Shown here one piece after another: positions 10,657 to 18,480 of a stretch of 40,883 bases of DNA. Position 1 is the first letter of the stretch; the number at the start of each line of letters is the position of its first letter. The notes under the pieces are model-generated. The model did no database searches. It had not been told where the DNA came from and saw nothing but the letters and a program-made list of their open reading frames with translations. Made by a program: the position numbers and the translations under genes. The stretch is from Fibrobacter succinogenes. GTDB lineage: Bacteria > Fibrobacterota > Fibrobacteria > Fibrobacterales > Fibrobacteraceae. The stretch spans positions 1 through 40,883 of the forward strand of contig CACXIR010000018.1 in assembly GCA_902767785.1 (NCBI GenBank). Direction: 5' to 3'.

Positions 10657-11430
10657 TTACACCAGCAGCAATTTCGAAAGGGTGAAACCGCCAATCAAAA
10701 TGCTGGTCATGCCCGCCACCACGGTTGCCTTGGTGCTCTTTCCTACGCCCTCTGCACCGCTGTGGGTGTAATAGCCAAAGAAGCAGGCGTAACTGGAAAT
10801 AAAGAACCCGTAAAGGGTGGCCTTGATAAGGCCCACCACCAGGTCCCAGTTGTGGTAGAACATGCGTACGCCATAGAAGAACACGGACCAGGATACTTCC
10901 TTGTACAGGTGAGCCACCTCGTAACCGCCTACGATACCGATAAAGATACTGATAACGGTCAGCACCGGCAGCATAATGACGGTGGCGATGAGCCTGGGCG
11001 CCAGCAAAAATTTGTAGGGGCTAAGTCCCAGCACCTTGTAGGCGTCCAGTTGTTCCGTTACCGCCATGGTCCCAAGCTCTGAACACATGGAGGCTCCAAT
11101 GCGGCCTGCAAGCACCATGGCCGTAAGGATGGGGCATAGTTCCACCATCACGGACTTGCCTACCGCCATGCCCACGAACATCATGGGGATCATGTCGCCA
11201 AACTGGTAGGCCAGCTGCCATGACATAATGGCACCTGTGGCCATGGAGGCGGCAAACACCACGGGGATGCTGGTAATGCCCACCACCTGCATCTGTTCTA
11301 CGGTGGTGTGAAAATTGGAGAAGGCACCGGGAATGTTCTTGAACAGTTCCCACACGAACTTTAGGTAGTTGATCACCGTGCGGATAAACCGCCGGACAAA
11401 CCGTCCGAGACCTTCCGCAGCGCTGTTCAT
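10657..11430 (-). CDS. mlaE: MlaE-family ABC transporter permease
   Basis: 257 aa inner-membrane permease of the MlaE/YrbE family, which moves phospholipids or other hydrophobic molecules between membranes with an MlaF ATPase and an MCE protein. Seen: five or so hydrophobic segments, the family stretch GRIGASMCSELGTMAVTEQLDA in the middle, and a C-terminal GAEGVGKSTKATV segment. No mlaF or mlaD gene lies beside it, so its partners must be elsewhere. ATG 11430 is used. A TTG at 11442, 8 nt after an aggt within the ctpA stop region, is a real alternative and gives 261 aa. It lies about 20 nt after ctpA, in the same run as gyrB. Confidence 0.86.
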   Translation of the reverse strand: MNSAAEGLGRFVRRFIRTVINYLKFVWELFKNIPGAFSNFHTTVEQMQVVGITSIPVVFAASMATGAIMSWQLAYQFGDMIPMMFVGMAVGKSVMVELCPILTAMVLAGRIGASMCSELGTMAVTEQLDAYKVLGLSPYKFLLAPRLIATVIMLPVLTVISIFIGIVGGYEVAHLYKEVSWSVFFYGVRMFYHNWDLVVGLIKATLYGFFISSYACFFGYYTHSGAEGVGKSTKATVVAGMTSILIGGFTLSKLLLV

Positions 11431-11451
11431 CAGGGTAACCAAGATCTATAC

Positions 11452-13260
11452 CTACTTTTTCTTTTTCGCGTCCTTGGCGGCGGGCTTCTCGTTTTTGCCG
11501 GCCTGCTTCTTGTCGGGGGCGGCCATGGCCTTCTTGAACAGGTTCATGTCGTTCAGGTACTTCATGGCCTCGTTCAATTGCTCGTCGCGCTTCAGGGCAA
11601 AGGCGTTGCTCACGGAATCGTTTACCATGGCGGTTAGCAGTTCACGCTTGATGCCGTCCTTGATGTAGTCCTTGTTCTCTTCGAACTGGGCTTCACGATT
11701 GGCTTCCAAGGCTCCCTTCATGTCGGCGAGGCGTGCGGCCAAAGTGGAATCCGTAATGGTCTTGGAACTGTCTCCCATGTAATTCTGTTCGCGGATAATG
11801 CTCTTTTCCAGCTGGTCCACGCCTACCAAGGCGTTGCTCTTCACCTTCATGAAGTTGGTGTCCTTCATGCAGAATTCCTTGAACTGGTGGAACAGGGAAT
11901 CGGGCACTTCCCAGGCGGTGCTCATCTTGACGCCGGCGGCTTCCAGGCCGGGGCGCACCTTCACGGCAAACTTGAAGTACATGGCCATGCGTTCCTGCAC
12001 CTGTACCACCCAGGGCATGGGGGAAAGTTCCACGTCCACATCGGGAGTGATTCCGCCACCGCCAAACACCATGCGGCCGTTGTGGGTGTAGAAGGTGTCC
12101 ACCTTGGCGGTGTCCTTCTTGGTGGAATCGGCCTTGGTTTCGCCCTCTTCGCCTTCGGCGTATTCTTCTTCCATGAGCTTCAGGCCCTTGATGCCGTTCT
12201 CGGGCTTGTTGATGCAGCGGCCAAAGGGCAGGTAATAGAAGGCGGTGGTGAGTTTCAGGGCGTTTCCCTGGTTGTCCAGCGGGAATATGGTCTGCACGGA
12301 GCCCTTGCCAAAAGAGGTCTTACCCACAATCAGGGCGCGGTCCCAGTCCTGCAGGGCACCGGACACGATTTCTGCAGCACTTGCAGAACCCTGGTTCACA
12401 AGCACCACCATGGGCATGTCGGGGTTCACAATGCCGTCCTTGCGGGCGTGGCTTTCAGTCTTCTGGGTGCGGCCCTTGGTGCTGACAATCACGTTGCCGC
12501 GCTTCAGGAACAGTTCGCTAATCTCGATGGCCTGGTTCAAGAGTCCGCCGGGGTTGTAGCGCATGTCCAAAATCAGCTTTTTCATGCCCTGCTTTTGCAG
12601 GCTCTTCAGGGCGTTTTCCACGTCGCTCAAGGTCTTGTCGCTAAAGGTGGCCAGTTTGATGTAGCCAATGTCCTTGGAAACCATTCCGTAATAGGGCACG
12701 GCGTGGACCACGATTTCAGCACGGGTAATGGTGTAGTCCGTCAGGTCGGGTACGCCTTCGCGCTCAATGGAAACAGTAACGTCGGTGCCGATTTTGCCGC
12801 GGAGCTTGCTTACGGCGTCGTCCAGGGAAAGTCCCTTGGTGTCCTTGCCGTCGATTTTGCGGATGCGGTCGCCGGCGCGAATGCCCAGTTTAAAGGCGGG
12901 GGTGCCGGACAGGGGGGAAATCACGGTAAGGATGTTGTCACGCAGGCTGATAGTGATGCCCACGCCGCCGAACTTCCCTTCCATGGAAACCTTCAGGCCT
13001 TCGTAGTCCTTGGGGGTAAACACCGTGGTGTGGGGGTCCAAGATGTTCCTGATTCCGTTCAGTGCCGCGTCGGTGAGTTCCGTGGGGTTTACGTCTTCCA
13101 CGTATTTGCGGTTCACTTCCGAAAGGACCTTGTTCAGTCGGGAAACTTCGTCGTAAAAGTCGCCGGGGGGTGTCTGCTTGTCGTTGGCCGCATTTGCAAA
13201 GGCAAGGGCGGACAGCGCCGTCACGCAAAAACTGCGAAAATTCAGGATATTGAAATTCAT
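11452..13260 (-). CDS. ctpA: S41-family carboxy-terminal processing protease (CtpA/Prc-like)
   Basis: 602 aa exported serine protease. A signal peptide (about 1-22, ending near ALAFANA) is followed by a helical N-region, a PDZ domain (about 80-165, with FGGVGI and RAGDRIRKIDG) and the S41 protease core. The catalytic dyad is S294 in NQGSASAAE and K319 in SFGKGSVQ, with the expected 25-residue spacing. Such enzymes trim periplasmic proteins and murein hydrolase regulators. Unusual: an acidic/Lys-rich insert (EEEYAEGEEGETKADSTKKD) before GGGGITPDV, and a long helical C-terminal extension ending in an Ala/Lys tail. ATG 13260 directly follows a TATCTTTT box. It heads the ctpA-mlaE-dciA-gyrB-prenyl synthase run. 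Confidence 0.92.
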   Translation of the reverse strand: MNFNILNFRSFCVTALSALAFANAANDKQTPPGDFYDEVSRLNKVLSEVNRKYVEDVNPTELTDAALNGIRNILDPHTTVFTPKDYEGLKVSMEGKFGGVGITISLRDNILTVISPLSGTPAFKLGIRAGDRIRKIDGKDTKGLSLDDAVSKLRGKIGTDVTVSIEREGVPDLTDYTITRAEIVVHAVPYYGMVSKDIGYIKLATFSDKTLSDVENALKSLQKQGMKKLILDMRYNPGGLLNQAIEISELFLKRGNVIVSTKGRTQKTESHARKDGIVNPDMPMVVLVNQGSASAAEIVSGALQDWDRALIVGKTSFGKGSVQTIFPLDNQGNALKLTTAFYYLPFGRCINKPENGIKGLKLMEEEYAEGEEGETKADSTKKDTAKVDTFYTHNGRMVFGGGGITPDVDVELSPMPWVVQVQERMAMYFKFAVKVRPGLEAAGVKMSTAWEVPDSLFHQFKEFCMKDTNFMKVKSNALVGVDQLEKSIIREQNYMGDSSKTITDSTLAARLADMKGALEANREAQFEENKDYIKDGIKRELLTAMVNDSVSNAFALKRDEQLNEAMKYLNDMNLFKKAMAAPDKKQAGKNEKPAAKDAKKKK

Positions 13261-13264
13261 GCCA

Positions 13265-13272
13265 AAAAGATA
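13265..13272 (-). promoter_or_regulatory. Putative -7 box TATCTTTT for the ctpA-gyrB run
   Basis: TAnnTTTn box ending 4 nt before the ctpA ATG, between that gene and the sigma-factor terminator. No Shine-Dalgarno fits in the gap, predicting a leaderless mRNA. Confidence 0.45.
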
Positions 13273-13315
13273 CAATTTCTGCCGTCAAAAAAACGCCAAA
13301 CTGCCTGCAAAGCAA

Positions 13316-13346
13316 GAAAAAACCGGCCTTTCTGGCCGGTTTTTGT
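13316..13346 (-). terminator. Terminator of the sigma-factor gene
   Basis: Perfect 8-bp stem aaccggcc / ggccggtt (13321-13328, 13334-13341) with a 5-nt loop, flanked by A on one side and T on the other, so it works on both strands. It lies 28 nt beyond the sigma gene stop. Confidence 0.85.
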
Positions 13347-13373
13347 TAATTGGAGAGAGAGGAGAAAAACTTT

Positions 13374-14228
13374 TTAGGCGGCTTCGTCCAGGAGTTTCTG
13401 GATACGTTCGTTCCGCAGTTTGGCAAGGGCGTTTTCCTTGAGCTGGCGGACCCGCTCCTTGGAAAGTCCCACCATGGGGGAGATTTCCTTCAGGTTCAGG
13501 TCGCTGTCCATCTTGAACCCGTAATAGAGCTTAAGGATGTCGCTTTCTTGGGAGGTCAGGTTTTCTTCCAGAACCTGTTCGTAAACGCGGGTCTTGTCGT
13601 TGCGTTCGGCAAGCTCTTCCACGGAACCGCTCTTGGAGGGCAAGCAGTCGCCCAGGGTGCAGTCGCCGTCTTCGCCGACGGGGGTGTCCAAAGAGGAGGT
13701 GCGGTTGCCCATCATCAACACTTTTTCGATGGCTTCGCCCTTGTACTTGGAAACTCCTTCCAGGCTGTCGGTGTCCAGCACGTAGCTTCCACCGACAACC
13801 TGTTTAAGTTTACCGCCCTTCTTGTTGAAACGGCGGAGGATAAGTTCTTTTTCGGCGCTGATACGCACCATGCGGCCTTTTTCGGCAATGGCGCGGGTAA
13901 TGTTCTGGCGCACCCACCACACGGCGTAGCTGATAAACTTGATTTTTTGATTGGGGTCAAAACGGCGGGCCGCTTCCATAAGGCCCATGTTGCCTTCGCT
14001 AATGAGTTCACCCACTTCCAGCCCTTGACCCTTGTAAAGGTTGGCGATGTTCACCACAAAGCGCAGGTTGGATTTTACCAGCAGGTCCAATGCTTCGCGG
14101 CTGCCGGCCTGGATTTTTTTCAGCAGCACCTTCTCCTGTGTGGGAGTGAGCAGCGCATAGGCAGAAATATCATCCAAGTAGGTGAAATAATTGCTTCTAT
14201 CGTCGCGGGTGTAGCAGTTGGCGTTCAT
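13374..14228 (-). CDS. Short sigma-70 family factor (RpoD/SigA-like, group 1 or 2)
   Basis: 284 aa RNA polymerase sigma factor without region 1.1. Region 1.2 occupies about 16-45 (YLDDISAYALLTPTQEKVLL). Region 2 is strong: NLRFVVNIANLYKGQGLEVGELISEGNMGL and KFISYAVWWVRQNI (about 54-110). Region 4 ends with LKEISPMVGLSKERVRQLKENALAKLR (about 243-270). Region 3 is unusual: it contains a basic glycine stretch (RRFNKKGGKLKQVVGG) and SYVLDTDSLEGV instead of the usual sigma-3 helices. Size and layout resemble the roughly 286-aa primary sigma of Bacteroidetes. aaggatt precedes ATG 14228. Whether it is the primary sigma or a group 2 factor cannot be decided from this window. Confidence 0.88.
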   Translation of the reverse strand: MNANCYTRDDRSNYFTYLDDISAYALLTPTQEKVLLKKIQAGSREALDLLVKSNLRFVVNIANLYKGQGLEVGELISEGNMGLMEAARRFDPNQKIKFISYAVWWVRQNITRAIAEKGRMVRISAEKELILRRFNKKGGKLKQVVGGSYVLDTDSLEGVSKYKGEAIEKVLMMGNRTSSLDTPVGEDGDCTLGDCLPSKSGSVEELAERNDKTRVYEQVLEENLTSQESDILKLYYGFKMDSDLNLKEISPMVGLSKERVRQLKENALAKLRNERIQKLLDEAA

Positions 14229-14253
14229 GGTAAATCCTTTTCCTTTACGCCTT

Positions 14254-14261
14254 TAAATCTA
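14254..14261 (-). promoter_or_regulatory. Putative -7 box TAGATTTA for the sigma gene
   Basis: TAnnTTTn box 25 nt before the sigma ATG. CTGACA lies 20 nt further upstream on the minus strand (14282-14287), longer than the 17-nt spacing seen at the best sites. Confidence 0.4.
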
Positions 14262-14370
14262 CCTCCGTTTAGGTTTCGGAGTGTCAGAAACTGCCCTAGC
14301 CCCTGCAAAAGTTTAATTTGTTTTTTGTCGGGAAAAATCGCTTTTTTGTCATAAAAGTGTCATTACGGGC

Positions 14371-14401
14371 TGTACAGGGAGCGCTTTTGGACCTATTTTT
14401 G
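14371..14401 (+). promoter_or_regulatory. Putative promoter TGTACA-N17-TATTTTTG for the histidine kinase
   Basis: The -7 box at 14394-14401 is an exact TAnnTTTG, with TGTACA (4 of 6 to TTGACA) exactly 17 nt upstream. It ends 5 nt before ATG 14407 with no Shine-Dalgarno, predicting a leaderless mRNA. Confidence 0.55.
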
Positions 14402-14406
14402 TCACT

Positions 14407-15606
14407 ATGGAACCTGAAGAGACTAAAAAGCCCATCCATAAACTGCGACAGAGGTGGCAGGGTGCCCAAGAAAGGGATTTTGACCGGTACGAGAAAAAAA
14501 TCCGTGAAATCCTGGAACAGGAGGAAAAATTATCTTTCCCTGTCCCGGCCTACGTACCCCAGATTCTCATCTTTCTTTTTATTCTTATTTTTCCTTTGCT
14601 CTACATCGGGGATCCGGTTACCCGTTCGGCAATCGGTTTGGACTGGCGAGAACTCATGAACTTCTATTTCCCCGTGCTGATGAGCATAGGGGTGTTCGGT
14701 CTTAACCTCAATTTTCTTGTTCCCAACTACATTCTCAACAAGCATTATGGAATTTACTTTGTATATAATGCTGTCGTTATTTTGGTAACCTGCATCTTGC
14801 GAGAAGTGGTGTTTTTTTTGATAGACAGGGCTCCTGATCAGGGGGTAAATTACTTTTTCAATTCCTACATGTTCTCTTCGGTAAAGGGGCATTTCAGCTA
14901 TTGGACCGTTTTTTCCTTTGTGGTGCTGGTTTGCCTGGTTTGCATTATCTGCGTGTTTTACCGTCTTATATCGGCACAGATTCTTCGTGGATTTGTGGTC
15001 AGGGAACAGAAACGCAGCCGTTTGCAATATGAACTGGAATTTTTGAAAAACCAGCTTTCGCCCCACTTTCTGTTCAATACCTTGAACAACATAACGGCAC
15101 TGATTTCCATAGATTCCAAGCGTGCTGAAAAATCCATGACGGAGCTTTCGAAACTTTTGCGGGTGACGCTTTACCAGACTTCTGATGACGCCATTCCCCT
15201 GGAAGAAGACGTGGAAATCCTCCGGATGTACGGGAACCTGGAAAAGCTCCGGCTAGACGAGAGTTTCGATTACCGATTCGATGTAGAAATGGAAGACCCG
15301 AAAACCCCGGTGGCGCCCCTGATAGCCATGCCCCTGGTGGAAAATGCCTTGAAGCACAGCAAGAACCCCAAGGGGAAAAGCTTCGCCCATATTACCATCA
15401 AGCAACAGGGTAACGAACTGGTTTTGCAAACGGAAAATTCCAATTTCCCGAAGGTGTCCAAGTCTCCCCAAAAGGCAAGCGGCCTAGGGCTTTCGACTTT
15501 CCAGAAACGCCTGGAGATTCTGTACGCGGGGCGTTATGAATATACGGCTTCCGCCGAGGGCGACGTGTACCGAAGCCGCCTAAAGATACAGCTCGCCGAC
15601 AACTGA
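14407..15606 (+). CDS. LytS/YehU-type sensor histidine kinase, orphan
   Basis: 399 aa membrane sensor kinase. A charged N-terminus (1-45) is followed by about four membrane segments (roughly 50-67, 85-105, 115-137, 165-195), a short coiled-coil linker, and the His_kinase domain of LytS-type proteins: LEFLKNQLSPHFLFNTLNNI with phospho-acceptor H220. The HATPase region has an N-box PLVENALKHS and a G-box SGLGLSTFQKRL. These kinases normally pair with LytTR-domain response regulators, but none is adjacent: the next gene converges. No dedicated extracellular sensor domain is visible, so the signal may be sensed in the membrane. It diverges from the sigma gene. Confidence 0.92.
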   Translation: MEPEETKKPIHKLRQRWQGAQERDFDRYEKKIREILEQEEKLSFPVPAYVPQILIFLFILIFPLLYIGDPVTRSAIGLDWRELMNFYFPVLMSIGVFGLNLNFLVPNYILNKHYGIYFVYNAVVILVTCILREVVFFLIDRAPDQGVNYFFNSYMFSSVKGHFSYWTVFSFVVLVCLVCIICVFYRLISAQILRGFVVREQKRSRLQYELEFLKNQLSPHFLFNTLNNITALISIDSKRAEKSMTELSKLLRVTLYQTSDDAIPLEEDVEILRMYGNLEKLRLDESFDYRFDVEMEDPKTPVAPLIAMPLVENALKHSKNPKGKSFAHITIKQQGNELVLQTENSNFPKVSKSPQKASGLGLSTFQKRLEILYAGRYEYTASAEGDVYRSRLKIQLADN

Positions 15607-15651
15607 TAAGAACTGCGACGTTTTAACTGTCATCCCGGCCTCGTCTTAATT

Positions 15652-15700
15652 GTCATCCCCGCCCATTCGACTGGCTCACGGCAGGCTCCGGCGGGGATCT
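15652..15700. repeat. Dispersed GTCATCCCCGCC...GGCGGGGATCT palindrome, long-loop version
   Basis: 9-bp stem atccccgcc (15655-15663) / ggcggggat (15690-15698) around a 26-nt loop, preceded by a partial copy gtcatcccgg at about 15629. It lies between the convergent histidine kinase and helicase genes, where a shared 3' hairpin could help end both transcripts, although T-runs are poor. Confidence 0.65.
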
Positions 15701-15712
15701 CCTTGCGGGCAC

Positions 15713-17485
15713 TTACCGAGCGGCCAGTTCTTCTGGCGTGCGGCTGAGAATATCCCAGTCCCCGCGCTTGATAATCTTGTAGGCGTAACCCTGTTCGGTG
15801 AGGAACAGCTGGCGGTTCATGGAGAACTCCTGTTCCTTGGAATCCTGGGTGACGATGCTGTAGAAGTGGGCCATGCCGCCATCGCTCTTGGGGCGAAGGA
15901 TTCGGCCCAGGCGCTGGGCTTCTTCTTGCCGGCTTCCGAAGGTGCCAGAAATCTGGATAAGGATGTTGGCGTCGGGCAGGTCGATGGCGAAGTTGCCTAC
16001 CTTGGAGACCATCAGGTTCTTTTGCTCGCCATTGCGGAAGGCGGCGTAGAGCCTTTCACGTTCCTTGTTTGGGGTCTTGCCAGTAATCAGCGGAATCTGC
16101 AGGTCTTCGGCGAGGGCTTCTAGCTGGTCGATGTACTGCCCAATGATAAGCACCCGGTCGTCGGGCTTGTTGAAGTGTGCCAAAAGCCTCTCTACGATGT
16201 CCGTCTTTTCGGGATTGGTGCTGGCCAGGGTAATCTTTTCCCGGATGGGTGCCAGGGCGTATTTCATCTTGAGTTCCGTTTCCATGGGGATGCGGATCTC
16301 GTTGCAGTCGGCGGTGGCGATCCAGCCCTGGGCCTCCAGCACGCGCCAGGGAATGTCGTACTTTTTGGGTCCGATAAGGCTGAACACTTCTGTTTCTTTG
16401 TGGTCTTCGCGGACCAGCGTGGCTGTGAGGCCCAGGCGGCGGGTGGCCTGCATTTCGGTACTCAGGCGGAACACCGGGGCAGGCAGCAAATGCACCTCGT
16501 CGTAAATCATGAGGCCCCACTTTTGCTGGCTGAACAGCGGGAAGTTCGAGAGTTCCTTCTTGACTTCTTCGTCGGTCATGTCCGGAGCTTCCGGTTCACC
16601 CTGCTTGTTTTCGTCCTTGACCCGCTTGCGCTGGGTAAGGATCTGGTAGGTGGCCACGGTCACGGGGCCGATTTCCTTCACTTCGCCGGAGTATTCCTTT
16701 ACCATGTCTTCGGTGAGGTCGGTCTTGTCGCAGATTTCGCGAATCCACTGGCGGGAGGCGGAAATGTTTGGGGTCAGGATTAGGGTCTTGGTTTGGATAA
16801 GGGCCATGGTGGCAAGGCCAATGACCGTCTTTCCGGAACCGCAGGGCAGTACGATGACACCGGAGCCGCCTTTTTCCGAGCCGCTGGCGTAAAACACCTG
16901 GGCGGCCTCTTTCTGGTAGTCGCGAAGTTCGAACTTTTTGCCGGCCAGGGTGGTTTCCCTGAGCTTGATGGGCAGGGGGTCCCCCTGGATGTAGCCCGCC
17001 AGGTCCTCTACCGGGAACCCTGCGTTGGTGAGGGCCATCTTCAGGTGGCCGCGGCGCTCGGGGTCCACCTCGGCATGCTTGTCGTCCAGGAACTTGAGCA
17101 CGAAGGGTTCCACTTCCTTCAGGTGGCAGATTTCGGCGAACATGTAGGTGTCGTCGGATTCCAGGAGCAGCTTGTCGCCGTCCTTGCGGAGCCGCAGCAG
17201 CCCGTACCGGGCCATGTAGTCTTCCACTTCGGTTATTACGGTCTGGGGTATGGGGTAGCGGCTCTGGCTGTCCAGCCGTTCCAAAACTTCGGGTGCACGG
17301 AGTCCGGTGGCGGCCGCGTTCCAGAGGCTCAAGTGCGAAATCTTGTAGGTGTGCAGGTGTTCGGGACTCTTGACCAGTTCAGTAAAGGGGGCGATTGCGT
17401 CCCGTGCGGATTCGTAGTTGGGATTGTCTACCTCGACCATGATTTCGAGGTTGCTCTGTACAATAATGGCGCCATTGGGATTCAT
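15713..17485 (-). CDS. XPB/Ssl2-type SF2 DNA helicase
   Basis: 590 aa. The N-terminal half (about 1-190) is the helicase-associated domain of bacterial XPB proteins (IVQSNLEIMVEV, then SLWNAAATGL). The SF2 core follows: Walker A PCGSGKT with K219, DEVH box at 329-332, TATLVREDHKE carrying the RED motif that XPB uses in DNA unwinding, then the second RecA-like domain ending in QRLGRILRPK (motif VI). Eukaryotic XPB opens DNA in repair and transcription; bacterial versions are 3'-5' helicases of unclear role, sometimes paired with the nuclease Bax1, which is not seen here. A charged insert (about 290-312, rich in Lys/Glu) precedes the DEVH box. ATG 17485 is preferred; an upstream in-frame start would run into the tRNA terminator. 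Confidence 0.9.
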   Translation of the reverse strand: MNPNGAIIVQSNLEIMVEVDNPNYESARDAIAPFTELVKSPEHLHTYKISHLSLWNAAATGLRAPEVLERLDSQSRYPIPQTVITEVEDYMARYGLLRLRKDGDKLLLESDDTYMFAEICHLKEVEPFVLKFLDDKHAEVDPERRGHLKMALTNAGFPVEDLAGYIQGDPLPIKLRETTLAGKKFELRDYQKEAAQVFYASGSEKGGSGVIVLPCGSGKTVIGLATMALIQTKTLILTPNISASRQWIREICDKTDLTEDMVKEYSGEVKEIGPVTVATYQILTQRKRVKDENKQGEPEAPDMTDEEVKKELSNFPLFSQQKWGLMIYDEVHLLPAPVFRLSTEMQATRRLGLTATLVREDHKETEVFSLIGPKKYDIPWRVLEAQGWIATADCNEIRIPMETELKMKYALAPIREKITLASTNPEKTDIVERLLAHFNKPDDRVLIIGQYIDQLEALAEDLQIPLITGKTPNKERERLYAAFRNGEQKNLMVSKVGNFAIDLPDANILIQISGTFGSRQEEAQRLGRILRPKSDGGMAHFYSIVTQDSKEQEFSMNRQLFLTEQGYAYKIIKRGDWDILSRTPEELAAR

Positions 17486-17492
17486 AGGGCGC

Positions 17493-17500
17493 CAAATATA
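17493..17500 (-). promoter_or_regulatory. Putative -7 box TATATTTG for the helicase gene
   Basis: Exact TAnnTTTG, ending 7 nt before ATG 17485. The usual -35 place is taken by the T-run and stem of the tRNA terminator, so promoter and terminator overlap. Confidence 0.5.
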
Positions 17501-17501
17501 G

Positions 17502-17529
17502 AAAAAAAACGCACTCCCGGAGGAATGCG
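17502..17529 (-). terminator. Terminator of tRNA-Thr
   Basis: Minus strand: 8-bp stem cgcattcc / gggagtgcg-type pairing with one T-G wobble and a TCCG tetraloop (17510-17529), followed by eight T (17502-17509). It lies 7 nt beyond the tRNA 3' end. Confidence 0.85.
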
Positions 17530-17536
17530 TCTTTCG

Positions 17537-17609
17537 AGCCACCCAGCAGATTTGAACTGCCGACCTGCTGATTACGAATCAGCTGCTCTACCAGCTGAGC
17601 TAGAGTGGC
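17537..17609 (-). tRNA. tRNA-Thr (anticodon CGT)
   Basis: 73 nt on the minus strand, from GCCACTC to GGGTGGC plus discriminator T. The acceptor stem pairs with one wobble; the D arm (AGCTCAGCTGGTAGAGC-like), the anticodon arm GCTGA-TTCGTAA-TCAGC with CGT, and the T arm with GTTCAAATC are all visible. CCA is not encoded. Reads ACG codons. Confidence 0.96.
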
Positions 17610-17619
17610 ATAGCGGGGT

Positions 17620-17650
17620 CAAAAATAGCAATAGGCCTCTTTTTTGTCAA
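17620..17650 (-). promoter_or_regulatory. Promoter TTGACA-N17-TATTTTTG of tRNA-Thr
   Basis: The cleanest promoter in the window: a consensus TTGACA (17645-17650) exactly 17 nt from TATTTTTG (17620-17627), an exact TAnnTTTG, about 10 nt before the mature tRNA 5' end. Confidence 0.75.
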
Positions 17651-17667
17651 TATCGGGGGCTTTTCGG

Positions 17668-17698
17668 TTGGCAAGTTTACCAAAAATTTCTATGATTG
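17668..17698 (+). promoter_or_regulatory. Promoter TTGGCA-N17-TATGATTG of the TPR gene
   Basis: TTGGCA (17668-17673) exactly 17 nt from TATGATTG (17691-17698), one mismatch to TAnnTTTG, 29 nt before ATG 17728. Back to back with the tRNA promoter. Confidence 0.65.
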
Positions 17699-17727
17699 CT
17701 CTCAAAATTTCAAAATGGATGCATATT

Positions 17728-18414
17728 ATGGCTAACGAAGCGAATGCGAATAATTCTGAAATCAAGGAGTTCTTTGTCCATCACGGTACCAAGTTCCTGG
17801 TGGCCTTGATCGCCATCCTGGTGGTGGTTGCGGGCGTTGTGCAGGTGCGGGATTCCCGCAAGGCTGCCGCTGCCGAACAGGCCGAACTGCTGGGCACGGG
17901 AATGACCCTGCTCTATGCCGACGAAAAGGATAGCGCCCTTACGGAATTCGAGTCCAAGATCAACAGCCGTTCTCTGGAAGGCCTTGCTCTGGCTAAGGCT
18001 TGCCTCTATGCGGGCAACATCAAGTACGAAAAGGGTGATTTTGACGGTGCTGCCGCCTTGTTCCAGAAGTCTCTGGACAATGCCGGTTCCGTGGTGCTGG
18101 TTCGTTCCGCTGCCCTCCATGGTCTTGCCTCCGTGAAAATGGAAAAGGAAGACTATGCCGCTGCTGCGAACCTGCTGGAAAAGTACGTGAGCGAGTTTGG
18201 CAAGCGTACCGGCGACAAGGAAGACCGCTTCCAGAAAGAAGAACCCGTGGACGAGGCCCCCATGGTGGCCGACGCCATGTGGAAGTTGACCCTGGTGTAC
18301 CAGCAGCAGGGCCTTGCCGAAAAGGCCAAGAACACGGCTGAACGCCTGCTGGAGGTCTACGGCGACAACCAGAACTACGCCGACAAGGCCCAGAAGTTCC
18401 TGGCTTCCCTGTAG
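17728..18414 (+). CDS. Membrane-anchored TPR protein (YfgM-like)
   Basis: 228 aa. A short hydrophilic N-terminus is followed by one membrane segment (about 24-42, FLVALIAILVVVAGVV) and then tetratricopeptide-like helical repeats (about 60-225). Layout and size match YfgM/TPR_21 proteins, which in Escherichia coli associate with the Sec translocon and periplasmic chaperones; that role is inferred here. Ala-rich TPR motifs such as AGNIKYEKGDFDGAAALFQKSL and ASVKMEKEDYAAAANLLEKYV are visible. ATG 17728 is chosen because the upstream in-frame starts fall inside the promoter. A strong terminator follows, so it is probably monocistronic. Confidence 0.8.
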   Translation: MANEANANNSEIKEFFVHHGTKFLVALIAILVVVAGVVQVRDSRKAAAAEQAELLGTGMTLLYADEKDSALTEFESKINSRSLEGLALAKACLYAGNIKYEKGDFDGAAALFQKSLDNAGSVVLVRSAALHGLASVKMEKEDYAAAANLLEKYVSEFGKRTGDKEDRFQKEEPVDEAPMVADAMWKLTLVYQQQGLAEKAKNTAERLLEVYGDNQNYADKAQKFLASL

Positions 18415-18437
18415 TTCTCACAATAGTCTAAATAAAA

Positions 18438-18469
18438 CGCCCCGGCACTGCGTCCGGGGTTTGTTTTTT
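18438..18469 (+). terminator. Terminator after the TPR gene
   Basis: 6-bp GC stem ccccgg (18440-18445) / ccgggg (18454-18459) followed by tttgtttttt. Confidence 0.82.
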
Positions 18470-18480
18470 ATCTGTAGAAT

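Noticed and set aside
11428..11442. A programmed frameshift or overlapping gene at the ctpA-mlaE junction
   Set aside because: The region is explained by ordinary close spacing with alternative TTG and ATG starts for mlaE.
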